Part shown: positions 43,685 through 51,960 of the stretch, piece after piece
How positions within the stretch are numbered: position 1 is the first letter of the stretch
How the letters are laid out: each line of letters starts with the position of its first letter
Assembly: GCF_012849095.1 (NCBI RefSeq)
Contig: NZ_CP051680.1
Location: 6,382,001 to 6,446,000, forward strand
Reading direction: 5' to 3'
Source: Cohnella herbarum
GTDB taxonomy: Bacteria > Bacillota > Bacilli > Paenibacillales > Paenibacillaceae
DNA length: 64,000 bases
The notes under the pieces: generated by a model
What the model saw: only the letters and a program-made list of their open reading frames with translations
Database searches by the model: none
What the model was told of the DNA's origin: nothing
Program-made: the position numbers and the translations under genes

Positions 43685-44585
43685 AAACAAAAACAAGGTG
43701 CTCGTGGACGTTCGAAATTTGCAGAAGCATTTTAGTAAAGGCAAAGACATTTGGGGACGGAGCACGCAAGTACTCAAGGCCGTCGACGGAGTCAGCTTTC
43801 AGATTCGCCAAGGCGAGACGTTCGGCTTGGTCGGGGAGTCCGGAAGCGGGAAATCGACGATCGGGCGCTGTCTTATTCGGCTCTACGACTACACGGACGG
43901 AGAGGTATATTTCGACGGCCATAACTTGACGAAGCTGAACGAGAAGCAACTCAAGCCTTATCGGAGTCGAATTCAGACGATTTTCCAAGATCCGTACTCG
44001 TCGCTTAACCCGGGCATGAACGTGCTGGAGTTGATCGGGGAACCGATGAACATTCATGGCGTCTATAAAGGAGACGAGCGCAAGGAGGCGGTATCCTCGC
44101 TGCTTGAGAAGGTCGGATTGAAGCGGGAGCATCTGTACCGGTATCCTCATGAGTTCAGCGGAGGACAGCGCCAGAGGATCTCTATTGCCAGAGCGCTGTC
44201 CGTTCGGCCGGAATTCGTCGTATGCGACGAACCGATCTCTGCGCTCGACGTGTCCGTTCAGGCGCAGGTCGTTAATATGCTCGAGGACTTGCAGGCCGAA
44301 TTCGGGCTTACGTATTTGTTCATCGCGCACGACTTGTCCATGGTGCGGCATATATCCGACCGGATCGGCGTCATGCGGGACGGGAAGCTCGTGGAAGTCG
44401 CGGATAGCGACGAATTGTACGACAACCCTCTGCATCCCTATACGCGCACGCTTCTGTCGGCTATACCGGTGCCGGATCCGCGTGCAACCAGCCAGAGGAT
44501 CGCTTGGGACAAAGGCGCGATGGATTTCGAATCGGGCGGAGAGCTGCGCGAAGCGAGCCCGGGGCATTTCGTCGCGGATCATTAG
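43677..44585 (+). CDS. Peptide ABC transporter ATPase (DppF/OppF type)
   Basis: This 302-residue ATPase starts at a GTG inside the end of the previous gene. It has Walker A GESGSGKST, signature FSGGQRQRISIARAL and Walker B VVCDEPISALD. It pairs with the DppD-type ATPase to power the importer. It lacks the full cysteine-cluster tail often present in OppF, being slightly shorter than usual (about 320-330). Confidence 0.92.
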   Translation: MSENKNKVLVDVRNLQKHFSKGKDIWGRSTQVLKAVDGVSFQIRQGETFGLVGESGSGKSTIGRCLIRLYDYTDGEVYFDGHNLTKLNEKQLKPYRSRIQTIFQDPYSSLNPGMNVLELIGEPMNIHGVYKGDERKEAVSSLLEKVGLKREHLYRYPHEFSGGQRQRISIARALSVRPEFVVCDEPISALDVSVQAQVVNMLEDLQAEFGLTYLFIAHDLSMVRHISDRIGVMRDGKLVEVADSDELYDNPLHPYTRTLLSAIPVPDPRATSQRIAWDKGAMDFESGGELREASPGHFVADH

Positions 44586-44631
44586 GGTCGGGGTAAGAGT
44601 TATTTTCAAAAAAAAGGAGTTGCTCTGAGCT

Positions 44632-45084
44632 ATGGGGATAACGGATAGAGTGAAGCTGTCGCAATGGGATGCTCTGATGCTGGAATCATTGCGCGGACAA
44701 GGCTGGACGAACGAAGAGTTGATCCGTCGCGTTCGGGAAGGCGAGCTTCCGGAAGACGAGAGCGATTTTCATTTCAAGTACGAGACGCTGACTTCGTTCG
44801 CGAACGAAGAGCCCGCAACGTTCGAAGCGGCCGTAACGCAAGGATATCGAATCAAGTACAATACCGTGCGCGGTATTCGAAGCTGGATCTTGGTCCGCTT
44901 CGGACGTGAGCCGGAACTGCTTCTCGAAGAAGGGCGGGAAGCGGTGCATGCCTCCCTAACGTTGGACGAGAAAGCGCTAGTGGAGTCCGTTCTGTCGTAC
45001 GGCTGGGCCGTGCATGCGGAAGGCGAAGACGGACCTTCCTCGCGGGACGTTGCGACGTACAGGATCGAACCGATCCAGCGGTAA
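44632..45084 (+). CDS. Protein of unknown function
   Basis: This 150-residue soluble acidic protein is not one I recognise. It begins MGITDRVKLSQWDALMLES, has a helical N-terminal half (GWTNEELIRRVREGELP) and a C-terminal half with YRIKYNTVRGIRSWILVRFG. AAAGGAG lies 12 bases before the ATG, a rather long spacing. It follows the importer ATPase by 46 bp and is probably the last gene of that operon, with a terminator right after it. Confidence 0.6.
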   Translation: MGITDRVKLSQWDALMLESLRGQGWTNEELIRRVREGELPEDESDFHFKYETLTSFANEEPATFEAAVTQGYRIKYNTVRGIRSWILVRFGREPELLLEEGREAVHASLTLDEKALVESVLSYGWAVHAEGEDGPSSRDVATYRIEPIQR

Positions 45085-45100
45085 GGGAACGGAAGCTTAT

Positions 45101-45148
45101 GAAAGAAGGCCGAGCAGGAGGGGATACCTCATAGCTTGGCCTTCTTTC
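45101..45148 (+). terminator. Terminator after the peptide importer operon
   Basis: GAAAGAAGGCC and GGCCTTCTTTC form a perfect 11-bp stem around a 26-base partly paired loop. Confidence 0.65.
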
Positions 45149-45246
45149 AGGTTTCGGGTCGCCGTTCGGTTACAACTCAGGCCTCCCCAGTTTTCGATGA
45201 GCTGAACTTAGTCGCAAAGCTCCACGGCAAATCCATTAGAGCACAA

Positions 45247-45603
45247 AGAGAACCTTACACCCTCCGAAGGTTGGCTGACGATCCGGGAAGCGCACTGAGA
45301 GTACCTTACAGCTGCCGAAAGTCGGCTAACGATCCGGGAAGCGCACTGAGAGTACCTTACAGCTGCCGAAAGTCGGCTAACGATCCGGGAAGCGCACTGA
45401 GAGTATCTTACACCCGCCGAAGGTTGGCTAACGAAACGCGAAATGCTCTGAGAGTACCTTACAGCTGCCGAAAGTTGGCTAACGATCCGGGAAGCGCACT
45501 GAGAGTACCTTACAGCTGCCGAAAGTCGGCTAACGATCCGGGAAGCGCACTGAGAGTACCTTACAGCTGACGAAAGTTGGCTAACGATCCACGGAGAATA
45601 TTC
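45247..45603. repeat. Seven tandem copies of a 51-bp repeat
   Basis: Copies start at 45247, 45298, 45349, 45400, 45451, 45502 and 45553, exactly 51 bp apart. Each begins AGAGTACCTTACA. Copies 2, 3 and 6 are identical, copy 5 differs by one base, and copies 1, 4 and 7 are diverged. Each carries a short hairpin core such as GCCGA-AAG-TCGGC, and in copies 4 and 5 the change to TTGGC keeps the pairing as G-U. The repeat is open in one frame (17 codons per unit), but no start signal or family supports a protein. It occupies most of the 653-bp gap 45085-45737. Confidence 0.85.
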
Positions 45604-45737
45604 ATTAGTGTGAGATTGGATGATGACTACGGCGATGCAGATTAAAAAAGTGCCTAATAATACTCTCTAAAAGAAGTCGATCTAAGCAGTAACCGCCATA
45701 CGATCCTACTCACGCGTGCGGTGCTGCCTTTGTAAGC

Positions 45738-46997
45738 CTATTGACGATCGTACCGGTTGAACATCATGTTGAACAGCACGGCGGACAATACCGAGATTCC
45801 CGCCAGAATGGCAAAAGTCCACTGGAAGCCGATCCAACTGCTGAGCGGGATGGACATCGGCGCGATGGTGCGTCCGAGCGTGAAGCGCAGACTTGATGCC
45901 GCGAAGTATTGGCCGCGCATATGCTCCGGCGCCAATCGCGAGACGAAAGCTTGATGCGGTCCCGCGGACATGAGCTCGGCCAAGGTGAATACGACGATCG
46001 CCGCCGTGAAGCCCCAGAACGTGGACATTTGGCCGAACATCCATATCCCTAACCCGTAGAATAGCGCTCCTCCGATGAATACGTATCGATCCCGGTAACC
46101 GAGCATCCACTTGGTCACGATTACGGTGAACAGCGCGACGAGCAGCCCGTTCTCCGAGACGATGATCCCGAACAATTTCTCCCCGGTCAATTGCCAGCTC
46201 CAGTCTCCGTAGGAGAACAGAGTCGTTAAAGGTACGGTTTCCTTCAAGAAAACGGGGAACAGCAGATCAAGCTGCATAAAGGTCTGGGACATTAGGACGC
46301 CCGCGATAATGAAGAGCAGGAATACTTTGTCCGAAATGATGACCTTGTAGTCGCGCAACTGATCCGTCAAGAAACGGTGCCACGGCTCGTTGGGTTTCTG
46401 CCGCACTCGCTCGGCGACGTGACTCGGCAACGTCTCCCGTACGCGCCCGCTGAGTACCGTGGCAAGAGCGGTGCAGATGACCGAAGCCGCCGATAATACG
46501 ATGAACGGATAACTTAGATAGAGTGCCGAACCGATGAGCGGACCGATCACGACCGCGATGTTAGCCGTCGTATAGAAGATAGCGAATACGCCTGCCCGGT
46601 GCTCCTCCGGTACGACGTCCGCGACCATCGCCTGGCTTGCGGGGTAATAAATGGAGGAGAACATGCTGGCTAAGCTAAATCCGACGAACCCTAGAATCGG
46701 AGCTGGCAGCCATGGCGAAGAGGCCAGCGCGAAGATCCCGTAGCCGACGGCTTGCCCGGATGCCGCGATGACCATCATTCGTTTCCGTCCGAACCGATCC
46801 GCGCAATAACCGCCGAACAGATTAGCGATGACGGATAACGCTTGCGATAGCATAAGTAATATTCCCGCCCACCCTTTGCCGAACGATTCGGCGAAGTAGA
46901 TGGACAAGAAGGGGAAGAAAGCCCACAGGATAATGTTGAATGAAGCTTCTCCGGCGAGCCTGATTTTTAAGTTGATATCCCAGTCTCTGATTTTCAT
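45738..46997 (-). CDS. MFS transporter
   Basis: This 419-residue protein has about 12 membrane spans, with the motif A region FGGYCADRFGRKRMMVIA and a long central cytoplasmic loop (about 195-230). It resembles the MdtH/YttB group of exporters. AGAGGTCA lies eight bases before the ATG. It is monocistronic. The substrate is unknown. Confidence 0.85.
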   Translation of the reverse strand: MKIRDWDINLKIRLAGEASFNIILWAFFPFLSIYFAESFGKGWAGILLMLSQALSVIANLFGGYCADRFGRKRMMVIAASGQAVGYGIFALASSPWLPAPILGFVGFSLASMFSSIYYPASQAMVADVVPEEHRAGVFAIFYTTANIAVVIGPLIGSALYLSYPFIVLSAASVICTALATVLSGRVRETLPSHVAERVRQKPNEPWHRFLTDQLRDYKVIISDKVFLLFIIAGVLMSQTFMQLDLLFPVFLKETVPLTTLFSYGDWSWQLTGEKLFGIIVSENGLLVALFTVIVTKWMLGYRDRYVFIGGALFYGLGIWMFGQMSTFWGFTAAIVVFTLAELMSAGPHQAFVSRLAPEHMRGQYFAASSLRFTLGRTIAPMSIPLSSWIGFQWTFAILAGISVLSAVLFNMMFNRYDRQ

Positions 46998-47115
46998 GAT
47001 GATATGACCTCTAGTTGCGTTCTCTCCGAGCTATCCCCCCATCATACTGCCAACCCCGATCCCGGACAAGCAACGATCATTGGCAAATTCGCATCTTCCC
47101 GATTTTATTTCCGAT

Positions 47116-47580
47116 TTATGTCGTTACCCCTGCCGAAGCGGAACCGTTAAAGACGACCGGTCCCTTAAGGCCAAGAGATGATTCGGTATCGGTAACGCTG
47201 ATGAACAACGTATAACGAATTTGACCGGCCAACACCGCGCTTGCGGGCGGGAAGTCTCCGGCGCTGACGCTGATCGGAGGGAATGAAGCAACGCCTTCCG
47301 TTGAATAGGACTCCGTCAAAATCGTCACGCCGGTACCCGCGACTCCGGTACTATTGCGTTCCACAGTTAAATTGATCGTGGCGAAGACGCCGATATCCGT
47401 CTGTATCCCGACGATCCCGTTCAAGGCCACGCGAACGTTCGCCGCATTGCCGGCAGGAATCGCTGCGAGTACCTGAAGCCCGATGTCGCCGATAAATAAA
47501 GGCGTGGCCGTCAAAATCTCCGTTCCCGAACTATCGCTGCGGTGGATCGATAGCCGCTCGTCCAAAAATTGAATTGACAA
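47116..47580 (-). CDS. Protein of unknown function, possibly a spore-surface protein
   Basis: This protein has 154 residues if read from the TTG at 47580, nine bases after GGGAGG; a GTG at 47589 lies too close to that site. It is rich in Ala, Gly, Thr, Ser and Val, lacks cysteine and has no signal peptide. It is probably all beta (IRYTLFISVTDTESSLG). That composition is like small exosporium or coat proteins of Paenibacillaceae, and a sigma-K-like promoter lies directly upstream. The assignment is an inference from composition and context. Confidence 0.5.
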   Translation of the reverse strand: MSIQFLDERLSIHRSDSSGTEILTATPLFIGDIGLQVLAAIPAGNAANVRVALNGIVGIQTDIGVFATINLTVERNSTGVAGTGVTILTESYSTEGVASFPPISVSAGDFPPASAVLAGQIRYTLFISVTDTESSLGLKGPVVFNGSASAGVTT

Positions 47581-47606
47581 TTTAGTCACCTCCCAATCGT
47601 TCGTAA

Positions 47607-47633
47607 CATTTTATGCGCAATCCTAAAGCTTGT
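47607..47633 (-). promoter_or_regulatory. Candidate sigma-K (mother-cell) promoter
   Basis: On the minus strand, AC at 47633-47632, 16 bp, then CATAAAATG at 47615-47607 resembles AC-N16-CATANNNTA. The implied leader is very short, so this is tentative. Confidence 0.3.
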
Positions 47634-47690
47634 ACTAGGTACGTTCATTAATTATGTATCGAAGAGGGGGAGACGATCGCTTACCAACGC

Positions 47691-47729
47691 AAATAACGGA
47701 GACATACCCAAGTATGTCCCCGTTATTTT
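47691..47729 (-). terminator. Intrinsic terminator after the ParB-family gene
   Basis: AAATAACGGAGACATAC / GTATGTCCCCGTTATTT is a 17-bp stem with one mismatch and a 4-base loop. It lies 30 bp past the ParB-family stop. Confidence 0.75.
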
Positions 47730-47758
47730 ATGCATCTTGCGGATGCGGTTGCTCTATT

Positions 47759-48913
47759 CTAGTTTCTTACCGTCAGCATGTCCTTAACGGAGCGCCATTC
47801 CGTCAGATGCTTCTCCAGATCGCCGATGAGCGTGTCGACGTCCTGTACGAACTGTTTCCGTTCGACGCCTTCAAGCATGGGCAGATCTTTAGCGGAAAGT
47901 GCGCTAGGCGCAGGGAGCGTCGCGAGCAACAGGTTCAACAAACTTTCGATATAGCTATCGGGAGCTTGGTCCTGTTCCGCGGAAGAATCGGAGAAAACTT
48001 CGGATATAGCGGATGCCGCGGCGGAACGAGCTTCCTCGTGCGCCGCTCTTGCCCTTTCCCGACCCGCCGAGTCCGCTGTCCTCTCTTCGCCGCTTGTCTG
48101 TCCGGTAAGCGGAGCGTGGACGGAAGAGGACGAGCCGGATATCGTTGCGGTCAGGTTATCGGCGGAAGCTTCTTCTTTAAGCTCGGCGTTCTTGGCACGT
48201 TCCTTCTTGGTCTGCTCGAACGATGACCAGGTTTCGAGCAACTGCGGTCCCGTCTTGAACAGCAGCTTGCCTTTCGTGCCGTCCGAGACCTCCTTGTCTT
48301 TGAACAAGCGAGCGATCCGTTTAACGTCGGGCACGGACATTTCGTCTTCGGCCATGATTAAGGCGAGCGAATCGCGATACTCCATCGATAGATCCTTGAG
48401 GGGCATCAGTTGATCCTCGGTTAGTTTGCCTTTTTTGATTTCCGTGCCGTATACGATCAGCGATCTTACGGCGTTGCTGAACTTGAGCAGATCCAATTTG
48501 TTCTTGATGTAATTTTCGGGTTTGCCGAGTTTACTGGACAAGTATTTGATGGAGCTGCTGAATTTCGGATCGTTCAACAGCTTGTTGAAAGCCTCCGCTT
48601 CTTCGATCGGCGAGAAACCTTGTCGGGTAAGATTTTCCGCGATTTGCTCCAGGTAAATTTCCATCTCGTCCGTAACGTTGGAAACAATGCAAGGTATCGT
48701 TGGAAGCTTAAGAGCGGAGCAAGCCTTATAGCGTCGATTCCCGTAAATAATCTTATAACGGCCGTCATTCGTCGTTCTGACTTTAATCGGGGACAGTAAA
48801 CCGAGCTCCCCGATGCTGTCCATTAGTTCTTGAAGAGCCTCCTCGTCGAACTGATATCTCGGTTGTTCTTTATCTTCATCGATTAGATGCGTAGGAATTT
48901 GAATAATGTCCAT
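47759..48913 (-). CDS. ParB/Spo0J-family DNA-binding protein, orphan
   Basis: This 384-residue protein has a ParB N-terminal nuclease/CTPase-like domain (IYGNRRYKACSAL, EIYLEQIAENLTRQGFSPIEEAEAF), a KorB-type helix-turn-helix region (about 110-190), and a long charged Ala/Ser/Glu-rich linker. A short coiled-coil-like C-terminus follows. The frame extends to 49000, but GGAGA before the ATG at 48913 and the family start MDIIQIP favour this one. There is no parA next to it and no oriC-type neighbourhood (gidB, noc), so it is not the housekeeping Spo0J. Its target site is unknown. Confidence 0.8.
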   Translation of the reverse strand: MDIIQIPTHLIDEDKEQPRYQFDEEALQELMDSIGELGLLSPIKVRTTNDGRYKIIYGNRRYKACSALKLPTIPCIVSNVTDEMEIYLEQIAENLTRQGFSPIEEAEAFNKLLNDPKFSSSIKYLSSKLGKPENYIKNKLDLLKFSNAVRSLIVYGTEIKKGKLTEDQLMPLKDLSMEYRDSLALIMAEDEMSVPDVKRIARLFKDKEVSDGTKGKLLFKTGPQLLETWSSFEQTKKERAKNAELKEEASADNLTATISGSSSSVHAPLTGQTSGEERTADSAGRERARAAHEEARSAAASAISEVFSDSSAEQDQAPDSYIESLLNLLLATLPAPSALSAKDLPMLEGVERKQFVQDVDTLIGDLEKHLTEWRSVKDMLTVRN

Positions 48914-49134
48914 GCGTGGTCTCCTATCGGTTAAGGTCGTTAAAGGATGCGCTGATGGGAACATATGTATTATATAACAGGGATTGATTCCTGGGAACAA
49001 AGGGTCGCGAAACCGGTACTTCGAACGGCATACTTTATCTAAGTCTAATTCATGACGGGGGAGGAATTGGTCATCGACGGCGGTATTCTTTTCGTACTAT
49101 GATAGGGGGATGATGAGAAACAAAGAGGTGCACA

Positions 49135-50388
49135 ATGAATCAAAGTCAACAATCGCTCGCGATCGGGAGAACGGGCGCGAAGAAATCCGGTCTAATATGG
49201 TTGATCGTCTTGTTAGGGTCGCTCTCGGCTTTCGGTCCGCTATCGCTTGATCTATATTTGCCGGCTTTGCCCGAGCTTGCCGATAATATGAATACAACCT
49301 CGTCTTATGCTCAGCTAAGTCTGACGGCGTGCATGATCGGACTGTCGGTCGGACAACTGTTCGCCGGAGCTTTAAGCGATATTCACGGTCGACGGCTGCC
49401 GTTGTTGATCGGATTATTGATGTACGCCGTCGCGTCCGTTCTGTGTGCCTTCAGCCCGTCTATCGAAGCGCTCGTCGCTCTTCGGTTCGTTCAAGGTCTG
49501 GCCGGTTCCGCCGGTATCGTCATCTCGAGGGCGGTCGTGCGGGATATGTATTCGGGGCCGGAGCTGACGAGGTTCTTCGCCATGCTTATGCTGGTGAACG
49601 GGGCGGCTCCCATTTTCTCGCCAGTCGTAGGAGGACAGTTGTTAAAGGTTATGCCATGGGCAGGATTGTTCATTGTTTTGGCGGGATGGGGCGTGCTTAC
49701 TCTGCTCGCGGTATCGTTCGGTTTGCCGGAAACGCTGCCTGCGGATAGGAGAATGACGGGCGGCCTGAGAGAAACGATCGCGACTTTCCGTCGTCTGCTT
49801 CGCGATAGGTCGTTCATGGGATATGCGCTCGCCCAAGCTCTCGTGTCGGCTGCCATGTTCGCGTATATTGCAGGTTCGCCATTCGTTCTGCAAAATATAT
49901 ACGGGGTATCGCCCCAGATGTTCAGCGTTTTCTTCGCGATTAACGGTGTCGGAATCATTGTCGCGGGTCAACTGACGGGGAGATTAGCTAGCCGGGTAGG
50001 GGAGAAAAAGCTGTTCCTGGCCGGGCTGCTCATCGCCGCCGTTAGCGGAAGCTTGTTGCTGGCCATGATCGTTGCATCAACCGGGTTAATCGCGCTGCTT
50101 ATTCCGTTATTCTTCGTTGTATCCAGCGTAGGAATCGTGAGCGCGACCGGATTCTCGCTAGCGATGCGCAATCACGGCCATACGGCGGGAAGCGCATCGG
50201 CGCTTCTAGGGTTGTTGTCATTCCTGCTTGGAGGCGCTGTTGCACCGATCGTCGGGATCGCGGGGAGCACGAATGCTTTGCCGATGGGGATTATTATCGC
50301 GGTGACGGATATCGCGGCTATCGTTTGTTATTTTGTAATGATACGTAGATATGAATTCGCTAAACCTCAGACATCATTGGAAGCATAG
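49135..50388 (+). CDS. MFS transporter, Bcr/CflA family drug exporter
   Basis: This 417-residue, 12-span exporter has the Bcr/CflA hallmarks SLDLYLPALPELA near the first helix, GQLFAGALSDIHGRRLPLL (motif A) and ISRAVVRDMYSG. Members export bicyclomycin, chloramphenicol or sulfonamides. AGAGGTG precedes the ATG. It is monocistronic and ends at a strong terminator. Confidence 0.9.
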   Translation: MNQSQQSLAIGRTGAKKSGLIWLIVLLGSLSAFGPLSLDLYLPALPELADNMNTTSSYAQLSLTACMIGLSVGQLFAGALSDIHGRRLPLLIGLLMYAVASVLCAFSPSIEALVALRFVQGLAGSAGIVISRAVVRDMYSGPELTRFFAMLMLVNGAAPIFSPVVGGQLLKVMPWAGLFIVLAGWGVLTLLAVSFGLPETLPADRRMTGGLRETIATFRRLLRDRSFMGYALAQALVSAAMFAYIAGSPFVLQNIYGVSPQMFSVFFAINGVGIIVAGQLTGRLASRVGEKKLFLAGLLIAAVSGSLLLAMIVASTGLIALLIPLFFVVSSVGIVSATGFSLAMRNHGHTAGSASALLGLLSFLLGGAVAPIVGIAGSTNALPMGIIIAVTDIAAIVCYFVMIRRYEFAKPQTSLEA

Positions 50389-50409
50389 AAGTACGAGAGT
50401 AAGTTGGGA

Positions 50410-50445
50410 AAAACCGTCAGGGAGAACACCTCCTGACGGTTTTTG
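50410..50445 (+). terminator. Intrinsic terminator after the Bcr/CflA gene
   Basis: AAAAACCGTCAGG / CCTGACGGTTTTT forms a 13-bp stem with a T run in the 3' arm. Confidence 0.85.
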
Positions 50446-50515
50446 TTATAGTTTTGGCGGTAGTGCTTCATTCACTCAGGGATAAAATGTCATTCGGCTA
50501 ATCGCGCAAAACGTG

Positions 50516-50544
50516 TTGACAATTGAAAGCGCTCAACATAATAT
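50516..50544 (+). promoter_or_regulatory. Consensus sigma-A promoter of the RuBisCO-like cluster, with a cre-like element
   Basis: TTGACA (50516-50521) and TAATAT (50539-50544) are 17 bp apart. The spacer contains TTGAAAGCGCTCAA (50523-50536). This overlaps a 12-of-14 match to the cre consensus and is itself an imperfect palindrome, suited to repression by CcpA or a LacI-type regulator. Confidence 0.7.
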
Positions 50545-50586
50545 AGATATCAAATAGATCCAACATAGATCTATGATAGATCTAAG
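50543..50586 (+). repeat. Four phased 11-bp direct repeats at the transcription start
   Basis: Units at 50543, 50554, 50565 and 50576 share ATAGATC(T/C)AA-type sequence with exactly 11-bp spacing, close to one helical turn. Within them CATAGATCTATG (50564-50575) and TAGATCTA (50577-50584) are perfect palindromes. Confidence 0.7.
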
Positions 50587-50670
50587 ATAAACCATAGAAA
50601 AACGATCGATCTTGAATTTCCCAGCAACGAAGAGCGGGTGCTTGGAAAGCCGGGAAAGGGGGAGAGCGAA

Positions 50671-51933
50671 TTGAAAAACGATGAAGTGCTAGCTATCTAT
50701 CTCATAGAGACGCCTTATCCTGTAGAGAAAGCCGCCGAAACGATGGCGGGTGAGCAATCGACGGGTACGTTCATCTCGGTGCCCGGAGAGACGCCGCAGC
50801 TCAAAGCGCGCCACGGTGCGAGAGTGGTTGGAATCGAGCCGCTCGATGAATCGGAATCTCCTTCGCTTCCGGGCGTTTATATCCCGCGCGACATGGATAA
50901 ACCTGTCTACAGGAGAGCGGTGGTGAAGCTAAGCTTTCCGCTTCATAATTTCGGGCCATCCTTACCGAACCTACTGTCTACCGTCGCCGGAAATTTGTAC
51001 GAGCTTCGGGAATTCTCGGGGCTGCGCCTTTTAGATTTGGAACTTCCGGAAGCTTTTGCCGCTAAATATCCCGGGCCGAAGTTCGGAATACAAGGAACCC
51101 GAAGATTGGCAGGAGTGTTCGATCGTCCGCTGATCGGAACGATCGTCAAGCCAAGTATCGGACTTCCCTTGGAGGAGTACGGACCGCTTGTCCGCGGGCT
51201 AGCGGAAGCGGGGCTTGATTTTATCAAGGACGACGAGTTATGCGCGAACCCTCCATACGCTCCTTTCGAACAACGAGTGAATACGGTAATGAACGAAATC
51301 GACAAGGCGGCGGATAGAACCGGCAAGAAACTGATGTACGCCTTCAATATCACCGGCGACATCGACGAGATGAAACGAAATCACGATACGGTCCTTCAAG
51401 CTGGCGGAACTTGTGTCATGGTATGCGTGAATAGTATTGGATTCGCGGCAGTATCGCATCTTCGCGGTTATACCGAACTGCCAATCCACGGCCACCGCAC
51501 TCAGTGGGGCGCCATGACGAGAAGCCCTTTGCTGGGAATGAGCTTCACCGCTTATCAGAAGCTTTGCCGACTAGCGGGGGTAGATCATCTCCACACGAAC
51601 GGATTGAATAGCAAGTTTGCAGAAAGCAACGATTCGGTTGTCCGGTCGATTCTCGATTGTCTCAAGCCGATGTTCGGGGGATACGGGGCGATGCCCGTAC
51701 TGTCTTCGGCGCAATGGGCTGGAAGCGCGATCCCGACTTATCGGGAGACGCGTACGCTGGATGTGATTCACCTAGCCGGGGGAGGAATACTCGCCCATCC
51801 CGGAGGATTAGCCGAAGGCGTTCGAAGCATGCAGTTAGGATGGGAAGCGGCGGTACGGGAGATCGAGTTGGCTAAGTATGCCGAAACCCATTCGGAGCTT
51901 CAAGAAGCGATACGCGTATTCGGAGATAAATAG
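50671..51933 (+). CDS. RuBisCO-like protein (form IV), candidate acid-sugar phosphate decarboxylase/transcarboxylase
   Basis: This 420-residue protein has the RuBisCO large-subunit fold. The metal site is intact: K186-D187-D188-E189 (FIKDDE) holds the carbamylated lysine and Mg ligands. K160 (VKPSIGL), H273/H275 (IHGHRT) and the loop-6 lysine K315 (NSKFAES) are also present. Serine replaces the second lysine of KPKLG, so it is not a carboxylating RuBisCO. Known RuBisCO-like proteins paired with DUF1537 kinases act on 3-oxo-isoapionate 4-phosphate. The start is the TTG at 50671 after AAAGGGGGAGAG. It is the first gene of the cluster and is followed by such a kinase. Confidence 0.88.
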   Translation: MKNDEVLAIYLIETPYPVEKAAETMAGEQSTGTFISVPGETPQLKARHGARVVGIEPLDESESPSLPGVYIPRDMDKPVYRRAVVKLSFPLHNFGPSLPNLLSTVAGNLYELREFSGLRLLDLELPEAFAAKYPGPKFGIQGTRRLAGVFDRPLIGTIVKPSIGLPLEEYGPLVRGLAEAGLDFIKDDELCANPPYAPFEQRVNTVMNEIDKAADRTGKKLMYAFNITGDIDEMKRNHDTVLQAGGTCVMVCVNSIGFAAVSHLRGYTELPIHGHRTQWGAMTRSPLLGMSFTAYQKLCRLAGVDHLHTNGLNSKFAESNDSVVRSILDCLKPMFGGYGAMPVLSSAQWAGSAIPTYRETRTLDVIHLAGGGILAHPGGLAEGVRSMQLGWEAAVREIELAKYAETHSELQEAIRVFGDK

Positions 51934-51960
51934 CATGAACTGCTTGGAGGTATAGACACC

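Noticed and set aside
42890..44609. Minus-strand frames up to 363 codons opposite the ABC ATPase genes
   Set aside because: The plus-strand genes carry Walker A/B and signature motifs. The antisense frames show no motif and span two genes.
45136..45570. A 144-codon open frame with 17-residue repeats across the 51-bp tandem array
   Set aside because: The unit length is a multiple of three, so an open frame is automatic. There is no ribosome binding site at its first ATG, which lies inside the upstream terminator region, and the composition is not protein-like.
50671..51933. The RuBisCO-like protein as a genuine CO2-fixing RuBisCO
   Set aside because: The second active-site lysine of KPKLG is serine, the protein is short, and the neighbourhood is catabolic, with no phosphoribulokinase.
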